Notes under the pieces: model-generated | Databases searched by the model: none | What the model was told of the DNA's origin: nothing | Seen by the model: only the letters and a program-made list of their open reading frames with translations | Position numbers and translations under genes: made by a program | Assembly: GCA_031763025.1 (NCBI GenBank) | Contig: JASSKH010000006.1 | Coordinates: 2,081,048 to 2,145,047 of the forward strand | Length of the DNA stretch: 64,000 nucleotides | Source of the DNA: Macrocystis pyrifera | Taxonomy: Eukaryota; Sar; Phaeophyceae; Laminariales; Laminariaceae | Reading direction: 5' to 3' | Shown: piece after piece, positions 22,301 to 33,800 of the stretch | How the letters are laid out: each line of letters begins with the position of its first letter | Position numbering within the stretch: position 1 is the first letter of the stretch

Positions 22301-23196
22301 CGCGGATGTGCTTGGCCTTACACTGCTGGATATGTATTGTCTTACTATTCTGAACATACCTGGTGCGATTTGATGCAAAGTGACCGAAAACGCGTCTGTA
22401 ACAATATGGCGTAGACGCAGTAAATAAACTTCGGTCGCTTTGCGAAAAGTTGAGGAAATATTTTCCCTACAAAACGCGTCGGCTTGTGGATTTGATTCCC
22501 AAAGTGATCTTTTTTCTGTAAAGTGCATTTGATAATGCAAGGTTGTATTTTCTGTTTCGCTGGATGAAAACACAACCAACAATGTAGAACCATATGTATC
22601 CATGTCTTCTAACGATCGGCGCGCTTTCCACACAGATCAACGAGGACTGGCTCATGCTTAAGGGCTGCGTCATCGGCTGCAAGAAGCGTTGCATCACCCT
22701 CCGCAAGTCGCTCATGAGCCACTCTCGGCGCATCCACCTCGAGGTATGGAACGTAATAATGTGCTTTCTTGTATATGTTGCGTTGAACGGCATTCTAATA
22801 TACCCGAAAAGATTCGATTTTTTACTGTAGGTTTCGCAATATACCAGTTCGACATTGGCGGTGAAGCGTTAGCTTGGGACACTAGGTGTTGTTCAAGATT
22901 GTTCTCACCTTGCTTGGCAGTTATCAAACCGTTATACACGCTCCGAAAGATTCGGCTCGCTGGCGTTTTTACCAGGTATCGATAAAAAACTGTATTCCTA
23001 GCATACTTTGTACTGGTAGATCTTATTCAAATTTAATCGCATTCCCTCCCATCTTTGATCTCATTACCCGAAATTACAGCAAGTGGAGCTCAAGTTCATC
23101 GACACCTCGTCCAAGTACGGTCACGGCCGCTTCCAGACCAAGGAGGAAAAGGACAAGTTCCTCGGCCCCCTTGCGTCCAAGCAGGTCAAGGCTTAA
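13347..23196 (+). CDS. RPL3: 60S ribosomal protein L3 (uL3), eight exons, complete
   Basis: Exons are 13347-13496, 14269-14468, 18485-18629, 19011-19148, 19848-20045, 21743-21859, 22636-22743 and 23080-23196. All have GT-AG borders, phases agree, and they give 390 residues, the usual size for eukaryotic uL3. The protein starts [20 protein letters not shown]. It continues with the conserved [17 protein letters not shown], the core [20 protein letters not shown] next to [13 protein letters not shown] (basic loop near the peptidyl-transferase centre), and a C-terminus [16 protein letters not shown]. It is a structural protein of the large subunit. Exons are GC-rich and intact. Intron 2 is 4016 bp and intron 5 is 1697 bp, swollen by SINEs, a 1.1-kb element and tandem repeats. 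Its divergent neighbour is the ankyrin gene. Identification is near certain; splice positions are by eye. Confidence 0.97.
14556..14905 (-). mobile_element. tRNA-derived SINE, family 1, copy 2, poly(A)-tailed
   Basis: It lies in RPL3 intron 2, antisense to the gene. It matches 8028-8348 over about 320 bp. On the minus strand the tRNA-like head lies near 14905-14810 (B-box region GTGGGTTTAAATCTCACC, decayed), and the body ends in an unbroken run of more than 20 A at about 14577-14557. A 7-base insertion splits the A-box region relative to copy 1. Confidence 0.75.
15008..16210 (+). repeat. three dispersed copies of a ~180-bp intron repeat
   Basis: Related units lie at about 15008-15200, 15849-16015 and 16015-16210 in RPL3 intron 2. 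Shared words are AAGGTGG(T/G)TTTTATCGTTT, AACCAGGCGA(G/A)GTAACGGG, GATAGTTCCGC and TTAGCCAGGCTCCGTGTGCG. The last two units are head-to-tail. No coding potential or known family was recognised. Confidence 0.65.
16318..17000. repeat. GGGTACCCGG-rich tandem region
   Basis: Two head-to-tail units of about 92 bp (16326-16417 and 16418-16508) share CAACTCACGGAATCGCGGGT and GGGTACCCGG palindromes. More GGTACCCGG sites lie at 16840-16860 and 16980-16990. The region is inside RPL3 intron 2. Confidence 0.6.
17519..17713 (-). mobile_element. tRNA-derived SINE, family 2, copy 1
   Basis: This ~190-bp repeat lies in RPL3 intron 2 and recurs at 22161-22345. On the minus strand it reads an A-box-like GGCTCGGTGAGTG, a spacer, and a T-arm-like GCGGG-TTCCGAT-CCCAC with a seven-base loop (B box). 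The spacing suits a tRNA with a long variable arm. No A tail is visible. Confidence 0.6.
20268..20352. mobile_element. short hairpin MITE, copy 1
   Basis: In RPL3 intron 5, the arms GCAGTCCCGTTTTGGGG and CCCCGAAACGTGACTGC flank a short centre with AGTCAAATTC. The same arms and centre occur at 54550-54610. This is a near-palindromic, non-coding element. Confidence 0.5.
20516..21552 (+). mobile_element. 1.1-kb hairpin-ended element, copy 2, in RPL3 intron 5
   Basis: It starts at CTATACACGCCGCTTCGCTC. The intact hairpin GCGGGCGGC-CTAC-GCCGCCCGC follows. It ends near GAGATATCTACAAGTAGTTC. Compared with copies 1, 3 and 4 it has lost about 100 bp in the left third. It accounts for most of the length of RPL3 intron 5. 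Confidence 0.65.
22161..22345 (-). mobile_element. tRNA-derived SINE, family 2, copy 2, in RPL3 intron 6
   Basis: It matches 17519-17713 over its whole length: GCAGCTTCACGAGGCGCGGC at the plus-strand left end, then GCCTTCGGGTGGGATCG, then CACTCACCGAGCCGGAGCTT. On the minus strand the B-box-like GGTTTCGATCCCACC is intact. Both copies of this family in the window lie inside RPL3 introns. Confidence 0.6.
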
Positions 23197-26149
23197 GACT
23201 CGTAAGCTGTGGCGGACCCTGCCGTCCGTCCATTTGCTGGCGCGCACGCGGGTCACATCGCATCAAGGGCATTGTTTCTGCGGCCTGGTTATATCGGGCG
23301 GCTGTTTTGATGCTTGTTTTGTGGTTGGGTTGGCGTGTGTCAGGGGTTTGGCTTTTTGTTCCGCCACTGCGGTGGTTTGGGAGAGATCGCGTCGGCTCCT
23401 TGCTGGTGGATCACTCAGAGCGCGTGTTCAGCCCGGCGGGCATTTTGCTTCTCGTGCGTGCGGCAAAATTGTCCCGTCTTCTGTTTTTCATGGAGCCATC
23501 AATTCCGATGCGCTTTCTGTTCCTTCTGATTCGTTCTTGGGCTGCTTTCTCACCGTTGGTTGGTGTCTAGAATTCTAGGCGTTGACCTTGGGTTGTGGCG
23601 GAGAGAGTCGCTCAGGAAGGAGGAGGGGGTGCACGGGGCTCGTGCAAGTTCATCCGAATACTCGAAAAGCAAGCGGGGTTACACAACATCAGGACAAATG
23701 TCCGTTACTTATCTTTTACCATTTATCGCCGAACGGGGCATTATCTGCGGCAACGGTATGTACTATCTGTATCTTCCGTTCTGCTCAACTGCTACCGCAC
23801 CGTATCCGGCGTTCTGCTTACTACTTCTACTACGGCACTTTGTATCAACTACAGTACTGTTGCGTTAGACATATCTCGATCCCAACTGTGCCTAGCTTTT
23901 AACGAAAACTGTTTTTTTTTTGTCGACGTTCAAGTATCACGTTGTCTGTCGTTGGTTCGTTTATTAGGTAGAATCCTTAGTCAATCCTTATTAGCACAGG
24001 CGAGTCTCACGTTTAGAAATTGCTCTTGAGTCTTGGTCTTGATTCGTTTTGGTGATGAAGTGAACCTGGAACGATAAATTACGCCGTCTCGATTGGCGCT
24101 CCACTCCATTACCGTATCCACGTACCGTGTACTCGTACCAGTCAAACTAAAGCTTTGGTGTAACACGGCAGCATTTGTTTTGGTGGCGGACGAGGCATAC
24201 CCATGAGTAAGAGAACGTAATTTCATTCTGATGATAACCATAATTTTGATCGCCCCTTCTGCTTCTCGCAACATACCGTCTTGACGTGTTTCGTCGACCG
24301 TCACAACGAAACACCAACTCTCTCCTATTAATAGTGAAGTACCATGATGCATCGCAGTATAGGCCCGCCAAGAAAGTGCCCAATAACATACTGCTCACAT
24401 TTTTGGGAGAATGCCTATTATAGAAAATTTGGTTAAGAAAAACGGCTCAGTGGTGAACAACTACACACTAAATCCAGTATATAGTATTAATGCTCTACCT
24501 GGTAGGTTGTTTGAAGATGGCGCCCCAATAAGAATCCAAGGCTAAGGCTTGCCCAGATTGTTAGGTGTTTAGGGTTAGTTGGCGGGCCCATACTGTAATA
24601 CGTACAAGTAGCATGTTGACGAGGGGTGAACATGAGGGCAGTCAGTCGTGAATCCTGTACACAGGAGAAAAAAAGGCGGCAAGTAACCAGAGGTGGTTCC
24701 GTCGAAGGCCTCGGTCAGGTGTCAGTGCCACTGCAAGTGGAATTCGGAACTACGAACCTGTTTCCGACGGACATGGAGTACCACGTAAAACCTCAGCACT
24801 GCATCCATCAAAACATGAATCCAACCATCCAACCATTATTCTAATTCCAGTCGGTCAGATGGGTGTTTCCAAACATTTTTTCATCCGAGTATTCTCAACT
24901 CTTCGTTCTATTTCGCACGACAAACGGTTATGTACCATGCGGTACGTACGTACACCAGGTCTTACTATAATAGGTAACAAATTTACCAGTCGACATCCAG
25001 CACACCACGCACTGACTCTCTTACTCTAGCAGAGACGCCGCTGGTGGTGTCGCTTTGTGGCTTTTGCTTCGAACGACCCATTATCCGCTGCAAGCGTTGC
25101 AAGTATTTAATTATAAAGTTGCAACGGTTTGCAATGATAACGCGACGGCAAAAGAGAGCATGCACGCACACACCAAATCTGCTCCCCACGTTTGGGATTG
25201 ATATCTGTCGCATTCAAGTTAACTTGCGAGCACCGCACTCTACGCAGATAATTCCATCACTCCAGCACACAGAGTAATACCCCGCCCGCCCGCTCCGATG
25301 GACCGTTTATGGCAGTAGTATATAGGTGCCTTTCGGTGTCCCCCCCCTCTCTCTGTGTAAACGCCTCTTGCTCATTATAACCCACTACTCCAGTTTCTTG
25401 TTTCGATCGCGTTCTTCACCCTCCACCGGCTCTTCTCCTGGCCGAGACCAACGAAAGGTCAGTTTAATCAGAGCTTGATTCTAGCATTAGTGGCTGGGCA
25501 AGGACTTCGGCAGTTTAGCTTCTCGCTACTCTGTTTTAGCCTTTCGCAGTCGACTCCCTAGCTGCGGACAATGGTTTGGGCGTTGCCTTACATATAATCT
25601 CGCCGCGTTTTTGCGCCACCTGGGGGCAGTGTTGTTGCTGTGCTGTTGTAGGTTGTAGGTCGGGTCGTGGCTCGTGGATGGTTCCCGTTGCAAGCACGAG
25701 TGAGTGGGGGCGGTAGAGCAGTATGTATTTCTCGGTGTGTTGTCAGCCTTGCTAGGTGTGATCGGATTTATGGATGATATTTCCAGGTAACATACTTGGG
25801 ATTCCTCGAACGTACCTGGTACGTAATAAGAGTAGCTGTATCAGTTTTGTCACCGTTCCGTTCTGAAATGCGCGCGAAATCCAGCTTCACCACATACCCT
25901 GCAACACACGTGTGACAACCCCCCCCCCCCCCCCCGACAGTTTTCAAAGCTGATTTCTCTACAGTGGGCAAGGTGCAAATGCGAGAGCGATGTGTTTGTG
26001 GGAACATCCTGTCGAGATGTTTTCAACGCCACCATGATCGCTGTGTGTGTCCTGTCTACTTTGGAGAAACTCGGGTCGGAAATTCGACCCAGGGGTAGTG
26101 GTATGTTGTGACTGCTGAAATGGACATGGACTTCGGTATATATTGTTTT
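23197..26149. other. intergenic: RPL3 3' region and beyond
   Basis: Positions 23197-23600 are the likely RPL3 3' untranslated region and flank. No gene can be supported in the rest. A pyrimidine-rich stretch at 25330-25440, followed by GACCAACGAAAG|GTCAGT, resembles a promoter with a non-coding first exon and could belong to the unrecognised gene further right. This is weak. A run of about 18 C lies at 25921-25936. Confidence 0.4.
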
Positions 26150-26154
26150 TTCGT

Positions 26155-26300
26155 GAGTATTCTCGGTTGGTACACCCCTGGCCTCTCAGAGCTCCCACTT
26201 CGACATCGCCTCCTTCTGTTGCTTCTTTTGTCATTTCGTTTTGTGTGCGTGGGTGTACCCAGAGTTACCTTTGCCTTTTTCCTGAGGGCGTGTTAAAACG
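26155..26300 (-). mobile_element. fragment of the 1.1-kb hairpin-ended element
   Basis: The reverse complement of the element's right end is present: GGTTGGTACACCCCTGGCCT, then CTCAGAGCTCCCACTT and the TGTGTGCGTGGGTGTACCC block. It fades after about 26300. Confidence 0.5.
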
Positions 26301-27317
26301 GTATCGAAAATCGAAACGGAAAATCGAAAATGAAACTAAACAAGACGCTGATTGGTCCCATGGCCCAAACATGTTCCCCTTCGTTTTTTAGTTTGCAAGG
26401 AAATAAACAATTTGCAACCCATTGCCAAAATAAACAAATTGACGACCCGAAATCGAAAAGCAAATCGAAAACACGAACGGCAACAATTCAGCGTGTCCTA
26501 CTGGTTTGCGCAGCCACTTCAAAGTAAAATCAGCACCGCCGTACACAACAGTCAACGCTCAACCCACAACTACAGTAGCACGGGAACACCAGCCCACCCG
26601 TTTTCGGGCCTTTGTTTCCCGGCGTTCGAGCCAAAGCGAACATACTGTAGTTTGAGGAAAATTCAGGATGATGCCCTCGAGAACGAGGTGGGACGTTCGT
26701 TCAAGGTATATATAGTTGAAAGTTTGATCCCGGGGCGTCAACATTGGACGTGCCACCAACTCCATGGGAGGCCCAAAGACCTCCCGGGATCGAATTGTCG
26801 TCGCGTTTGCCTGCTTTGTGTGGTGGGTCTACGTTACCGAGCGCTAGGTTGTTTGCGGACCAACGCCCAGATGGGTAGGGTGACTCGTGTACTGAGTCAA
26901 GCTGGGGAGACTATTGAGAGGTTTCAGTGGGTTCAACTCCTACACTACCTGAGTCGGGAGAGATGAAATCTAGACTCCCTCAGGTGCCTACATCCTCGGA
27001 GTAAACCACACTTTGATGACGGCACGGTCAGAGACAGGCCCGACTAAGGTGGAAGAAACGAACCGGGTTCGAACCGGTACACGAAAACTTGAGAAACAAG
27101 TGTGGACAGGGGTTTCCTCTCGCTCTTCGGGGAGCTAAAAAAAAAAGTTGTCGGCATGTGTGAACAGTTTTTGAACGGCCCGTAGGTTGTACTCTCCGTT
27201 GTTTTTTACCTGGGTTTCTATTTTTGTATTTCGATTTTGTTTGTACACCTCGTCTAAAATACTCTCGAAAACGAAGGCAGATTTTCGACTTCGATTTTTT
27301 ATTGTGTTTGGACACGC

Positions 27318-28262
27318 CCTGAGCGGGCTCGGTCGGTACATTTCTGGCCTCTCAGAGCTCCCCACTTGAACACCGCCTCCTTCTATTCCTCCTTGTATTA
27401 CTTGCCGGCGGGAGCCCTATTTTGTTTTGTGTGCGTGCGTGTACCCAGAGCATGGTAGCGCGAGCGAGCGTAGCGCTATCGCGGGTGTCAGCGGGCGCTG
27501 GCGGGTAGTGGAGAGGGTGGACGGAGCGCGGTCGCCGTTTTCGTGGCTAGGCGTCGCGTCTCCATCGAAACACAAGGAAAGCATGAATGGGTTCTGTCTG
27601 GCCTCTTGATGTTGAGTTGAAAATAATATGTACGAGTCTATAAGGGCCGTTTCGATTTGCCAAAGAATATTCAAGCGGTGCTTATCTTTCCGAGCCAGCT
27701 GAAGTTCAGAGGGAGAGAACTGGACAGACTGAGCACCAACATGGTCGAGCTGGCGAACGAGGGCCACGGTGAGCACCGGGCTTCACGCGAGGCGGGCGAC
27801 GGGTCTCACTGGGGCAGAGAGGGAGTGAAGCTTTACCTGGACCGAATCGGTGGCAAGGTGGTCGCGAGAGGGCGGGCAGCGTGCAAGACTGAGAGAAGCT
27901 CTGTTGTTCGATTTTTTGTTTCGACCCGCGCAAAGTGCTCCAATCAGGCGGGATACAATTGCATCAGAGGGGACGGGGATTTGGTTTATTTTTCAGGTTT
28001 TCGTTTTCATTTTCGTTGTATTTGCGGTGCTGTGCCGTGTTGTGCTTTATCTTGCGTGTACACATCGACAATAAGTATGTACATACTCGTACATGCATGC
28101 GGCTTCCGGATTGTTTTGCCTGGATGGAGCATGGAGCTCTTGTCATTTGCAAGTCGCCTGTTGGCACCATTTTCTTACACCATCTGTTTTGTTCCATTCT
28201 TCCTGAGAGCGTGGCGGGCGGAACCACCCGCTTGCGCGAAGAGCCTTGTAAAGCCTGCACGT
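27318..28262 (-). mobile_element. 1.1-kb hairpin-ended element, copy 5, reversed and diverged
   Basis: This is an inverted copy. The right-end block GGCCTCTCAGAGCTCCC is at 27350 and internal blocks follow in reverse order. The hairpin end GCGGGCGG-AACC-ACCCGC, then GCGCGAAGAGCCTTGTA, is at 28215-28255. It is more diverged than copies 1, 3 and 4, so probably older. Confidence 0.6.
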
Positions 28263-28962
28263 AATAGTCCGACCTTCACCTGTCTCGCTCGGTACATCCT
28301 CCCACCTCACAGCCCTCCTCAGCCCGTGATTGCCGACGGGAATTTAATTTGTTGGGGATCGATTCTCGAGTTATTTCACGCCGATGTGGACCTCATCCTC
28401 CTATTACTTGCGGGCGAGCCTTGTCTCTTTTTCGTTCTGTTTTTGTTGTTGTTGTTGTTGTTATTGTTTTTTGTGCGTACATATGTACCAGCATGTTGTC
28501 GTCGAGCATCTACCGCAAGCACATCACAGCTAGAGGTGGAAACCTTGAAAACAAACGGTTAAGATCAGCTTCTGGAACGCAGCAGGCGTGTACGAGTAGA
28601 CGGTTTTCTTAAAAAATAAAACGCTTGTTTTTTCGCCGGTTCAAACCGGTTGACCGAAAAACGGATGAAACCGGTTTAAAAACCGGATAAAACCAGAAAA
28701 CCGGTTATAAGCGGCAGCGCCGGACACACTCTTCATTAATTTTCTACTGAATAAAACCATAATTGGTAAGGGTTTACATCAACCACACCAAGAGATATGT
28801 CCTAAAAAGTACCAAAAAACACACACACAAACATAACTGTACATATGCCTTCACGAGGATGGCTGTAGAACACGCGCGGCCGACGACCACACTTGTATAG
28901 CTGAGGGTCGCCTTACCAATGTATCGAGTTCACAGCTGACGTATTCTTGCAAGGTTACGTTA

Positions 28963-29074
28963 CTACGGGGAACGGGGAACCATGGTAAATGGGACCAAAT
29001 ATTGTTAGTAAAAATTGGTCAATATATAGGTATTTATGTATACCATAGGTCCTATTAACTATGGTCCCCCGTAA
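28963..29074. mobile_element. TTACGGGGG MITE
   Basis: The left arm is damaged (TACTACGGGGAACGGGGAAC). The middle, with TTGTTAGTAAAAATTGG, and the right arm ATGGTCCCCCGTAA followed by TA, are intact. It lies directly before a degenerate tandem repeat. Confidence 0.7.
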
Positions 29075-29084
29075 TAGGTAAGAT

Positions 29085-29575
29085 ATACCTATATCCAGGT
29101 ACGTTTTCGAGGTCGCACCAAACGTACATACATACCTAAAACTTGGATAGTTGTGAAAGCTTGTACCTAACGCTAGGTAGAACTTATGCAAGTACCGAAA
29201 GGTCGTACCTAAAGCCAGGTAAAAGTGATATAGGTAAGTACCGAAGTTCATACCTATAGTTGGGTAAAATTCAGGTTAAGTACCGCAGGTCGTACCTATT
29301 AATATACGTTAGTTAAGTATTGGAGGTCGTACCTAAAGTTAGGTATAAGTTAGGTGAGTATCGAAGGTCGTACTTAACGAACCTAAAACCTTAAGTGTCG
29401 GAGGTCGTACCCAAGGTACCTAAAACTTGGGGAAGCATCGGAGGTCGTACCCAAAATTAGGTAGAACTCAGGTGTGTATCGCAGGCCGTATCTAAAGTTA
29501 CAGCAGCAGTAGGTAAGAATCGGAGGCCGTACCTGTAGCCAGGTAAATATCGGAGGCCGTACCTACTGGTATAGT
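29085..29575. repeat. degenerate minisatellite built on AGGTCGTACCTA
   Basis: Units of roughly 38-45 bp repeat words such as GAGGTCGTACCTAAAGTTAG, AGGTA and AAGTACCGAAGG. About a dozen units are recognisable, all diverged, which suggests an old array. It shares the ACCTA/TAGGT vocabulary of the region. Confidence 0.65.
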
Positions 29576-29618
29576 TCGGTGGTGATTGTTCACGTGAATA
29601 CGGTATTTCCTTGCGCAG

Positions 29619-29686
29619 GGGACTATGTTCTTTGCAGAGCCGGCACTTGTTGAAAGGCGGTATTACACGGCGTTGATGTCGCTCTG
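29619..29686 (+). CDS. possible internal exon of an unrecognised gene
   Basis: It lies between a TTCCTTGCGCAG acceptor and a TG|GTGAGC donor, and the only open frame reads GTMFFAEPALVERRYYTALM then SL. The residue mix and clean splice sites are exon-like. It ends in phase 2, which does not join directly to the exon at 30818, so either another exon lies between or this is a chance frame. The family is not recognised. Confidence 0.35.
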
Positions 29687-30817
29687 GTGAGCCAGCACGC
29701 AGCGCAGCAGGACAGCAATTAACCCATCACAATTCCAACGATTGCGAGGTAATGCGTAGCGTCCCCCCCCCCCCCAATTTTTTTTTTTTGTGAATCTCAC
29801 GTAGCACTATGCACCCTCCGCGCGTGTGTGTTCTTCACATAAAATCGTTTTTTTCTACCCGTCGACATCCAGCAAACCCAGTGTCCGTGCCGGTTCTAAT
29901 CCCAGAGAGAGATACAAGCTCTGTGCCGGACTGCCGTGAACGAAGTTCTCTACCGTTTTGTTTATGTGGCCAACCAACCGCCGCTGTAGTCTATTTATAG
30001 GGATATAATATGTACCTGGTTTATCTCTACATTTTTTCTGCCAAGTCACTATTTAATCACTGATACTTGATCACAGCCACTCTGTATCTAATACAAGGAC
30101 CAGTTGTATATGAATATTGAACCAAAACGGTCCCTGTGTTTAGGAACATGACGCGTCCTGCGATAGGTATAGCATTTTTTGGTCAAAAATATTTCTGACG
30201 GAATTGGCTTCTTAGCCCAATATCGTTGGAACGTCATCACGAAAAGTTCTCAGCGCTGTTGTTCGTGTGATATGCTTATATAGGGTAAGTTCATGGGGTG
30301 CACTTTTTAGTTTTATCTCTTTTTTTTTTCTTTCTTTTTTATCCTCCGGCGGATTGGTAAAAATAAAGCTTAAGCTCACCACACTTCCACGTTCCCAATT
30401 TCGTGTCGTGTGTCAATTTAGCCGTTGACCCGACCTGACCCCCGAGAGGAGCAGGTGCGGTGGAGATAGCCACCCGGGAGAGTCATCTCCATCAGGATCA
30501 AGTTTTCGGGCGATGTGAAGGTCTCCTCACGTATGGAGCCTCAGAAAATAGTAGGCGCTTCTCTACCCTGAAAATTATTTGATTCGACGGAAATCAGTGG
30601 TGGCACTGAAACGACGATGAACCCAGAGCCCCCGGTGTGAGTGTCTGTTTAGGGCCCCGGCTAACGTTGCTGTTCTTGTTTTTGTTATTCAGTTGCATAT
30701 ACTCGTACCTGTATCACACTATTTTTGATGTTTTGATTTATTTATTTTTTTCCGTTTGGCTTATCTTTTTTTTGTTCCCTCCCCTCCCCCCCTCCTCTCT
30801 CTCTCTGCTCACGGCAG

Positions 30818-33800
30818 TCTCCCCCCAGCTCCCACCCCCTCCCTCTTCTCGCGACGCGGAAAAAACACGCCGGCAAGGCTTTCAACCAACTCCCGGATCG
30901 GCAGCGCCTCTTTTTTTCGCCGAAAATGATGACAGGACGTTTTGGGCGAAGGAAGGGGAAGGCTCCTTCGAGAGACAGGGGAGGCGACAGAAATTCGGTG
31001 AGTCTACAAACACACGTCAAAGTGTCACGCATCGGTTCATGTATCGTAGATATTCTAGATCCTACTGTATAAAGTATAAAGGTATATAGTACCTGGTACC
31101 GGACAGATCACGACGTAGATCATCTAGATCCTACTGCCGTATAACACGCACCCCCTGGGATGGATTTCCGAGCTGATTTCCCAAAATAAAAGTATGCCTT
31201 GAGGAGGGCACACACACACCAAAACGGTGGATTTGGGCAGATCTCGTCGAGAGTATCTCCATGGATGCACCAGTGGGTGTTTGCACTTCCCCCCGTTGGC
31301 GAGAAAGTCGGCTTCGGCATTCGTCCGAGGGGGTGTGTTATCTCACCACCCTATTAATAGTGTGATAGTGTCATACGGTGTATGAAGTATTTTTTGTACT
31401 TCCGTTTACGCCGCATACGTTGAAATGATCGCCGCGAGTCGTCTGTTCAGGATCAATATCCACTCACCGGTACCCTATTTTATGTTGTAGTAATGATCCC
31501 TCACTATTTCCACGAACAGCAGCGTAGTCTGTCCTAAAACAGTACGTGTGTGTGTTCTTCGCCTTCATGATGGGTGGATGCAGCCACTACGTCTACACAG
31601 GTGTGCAAGACTTGATACGAGTATTATTTCGCTCTTGCGCCACTCCCCTACGCACCTCCCGGGGGGGAACTTTGTACGAAGTGTAAACCAAACGTTCAAC
31701 GTATCGAACAGATCATGATCTACAGCAGATCAGGTTGTCGTGATCAATGGGAGGTGCGCCCAAATTTTACGAAGCTCCTCGTTTGAGCTCTACCAGGTAT
31801 ACTGTTACAGTGGAAATATTAGTAAGTACTATTAGTATTAGTAAGTCATTATTACGGGGGACCATACTAAATAGGACCAAATATTGTTAGTAAAAATAGG
31901 TAAATATACAGGTTTTCATGTATACCATAGGTCCTATTAACTATGGACCCCCGTAATAGTACTATTAGTAAGTTATTAGTACTATTAGTAATTCATGAGT
32001 AGTATTAGTAAGTTTTTGGTGCTGTGACTAAGTCATGAGTGCTATTAGTAAGTCATGAGTACTACTATTACGGGGGTCCATAGTTAATAGGACCTATGGT
32101 GTACATAAAACCCTATGTATTTACCTATTTTTACTAACAAAATTTGGTCCCGTTAACTATGGACCCCCGTAATAGTAAGTCACGGGTACTATTACGGGGG
32201 TCCATAGTTAACGGGACCAAAATTTGTTAGTAAAAATAGGCAAATATATAGGTTTTTATGTACGCCATAGGTCCTGTTAACTATGGACCCCCGTAATATT
32301 ATAAGTCATTGGTACTATTAGGAAGTCATTAGTACTATTGGTGAGTCAGTCCAAGCCTGCCTTTGAGAAAATAATACACGCTTCATCAGCGTACCATGCC
32401 CTCTCCTGCGTATAGCGAACCAACCTGGGAGTATCGTAAGTATTTTCGAGAGACAATACTTCAGGTACTTCGTGTACTCGCAGTACATCGGGTTCACGTA
32501 CGTACTGCGGATACTTCGAGTACTCACAGTATTTACGGGTTCACTACTCGGGCTACTTTTGAGCACTGCAAGCATTTCAGATGTTTGTACTGCGGGTACT
32601 ACTTGTACTCGGGGATAGGCACTGCTCATAGTCGCAGTACTCGCGGTATTTGGGGCCTTCAGTACTGCTCATACTTCCAGCACTGGCAGCATTTAGCCCG
32701 CCGGCACTGCAATACTCTCAGCACTCGGAGTGCGAAATGTACTCGATACTCCGTACACCAGGAATATGAAGTAGGCTGGGAGCATCTGTGTAAGACTGTC
32801 AAAGCACGAATCACTAGAATTCCAATGATAAATGGGTAGTTTAGCACTGATCATTGTGCGACTGATCTAGATCATGAAATTGGGGGATCTGATTTTGGTC
32901 CGAAAGATCTAGATAATGCAATGGAGGGTCTTATCATATCTAGTCTAGATCGGATCAGGAAACGGAGGATCTTATCTGTCCGAAACATCTAGATAATGAA
33001 ATGGACGATCTTATCTGTCCGAAAGATCTAGATAATGAAATGGACGGTCTTATCTGTTTGAGGTGTGAGATATCTGTTATATGATACTTTCGTAAAATTG
33101 AGGTCCTTAGCTGTTCGCCGCTCGTGGGTTGTTCATTAGCTTTGAAGGCTTTGCTGCAGTCTTTTCGAAAACGAATACCAGTCTGAACCGAAATATAGCG
33201 ACCGTTAGCATACAATTATTCAATCAAAAAGGTCTTTATATTTCGGGTCAGAGTGGTATGACCTTATCAATATGTATGTGTATTTCTGCAGTGTATATAC
33301 ACGCAGCGGTTACAAACCAGCCATTGATGTGGACCGCGAGTTGTCGTTCGATGCGTCCTCGAGAGGGTTTGGGGAGGAGGGCTTGGCCCTTGCGGAGGAT
33401 GGAGGGGATAGGGCTAAGAACAGGGAGGTACATCTACTTTTAGTAGTTTTTGGTTGTTGACCACACACATGGAGAGGTACATCTAGTTTGTGTACCTTTT
33501 GGTTTTTGGCAACATCGCTTCGTGCAGTTGCTTTGGGTGGTCTGGGGCTCTCTGTTATTTCAAAATGGTTTTGGTTGTGGACTCTCACGCTGCACCTTTA
33601 TCATCAGATGACAAACGAAGTCATAATATATCTGCACTTTGGTAACTGAGACTGTCAATAACTCTTTGCTGGCGCTTCGTCAGCTTTTATTATTTCTATT
33701 TTCAGTAACGAACAGCCCGCGAAAAGCAGCATGTATACCGGTTTATGCGAATATCATACGTGGTGGTGTGCTATACATGGTGGCATGGCGGCACTGACAG

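Larger units (their letters stand above)
31802..32345. repeat. AGTACTATTAGTAAGTCA minisatellite interrupted by three MITEs
   Basis: Short units related to TAGTACTATTAGTAAGTCAT fill the gaps between MITEs at 31852-31956, 32068-32172 and 32192-32296. The TA-rich units offer many TA targets for MITE insertion. The array is within the intron between the proposed exons at 30997 and 33321. Confidence 0.7.

Noticed and set aside
26873-26950. tRNA gene candidate
   Set aside because: Acceptor and T-arm (GTGGG, TTCAACT, CCTAC) pair, but the D loop lacks GG, no anticodon stem forms and the A box is poor. At most it is a tRNA-derived relic.
26352-26966. 204-residue plus-strand frame
   Set aside because: No recognisable domain. 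It starts inside a fragment of the 1.1-kb element and runs over the tRNA-like relic.
29085-29575. CRISPR array
   Set aside because: The units are degenerate throughout with no constant repeat and unique spacers; this is a eukaryotic minisatellite.
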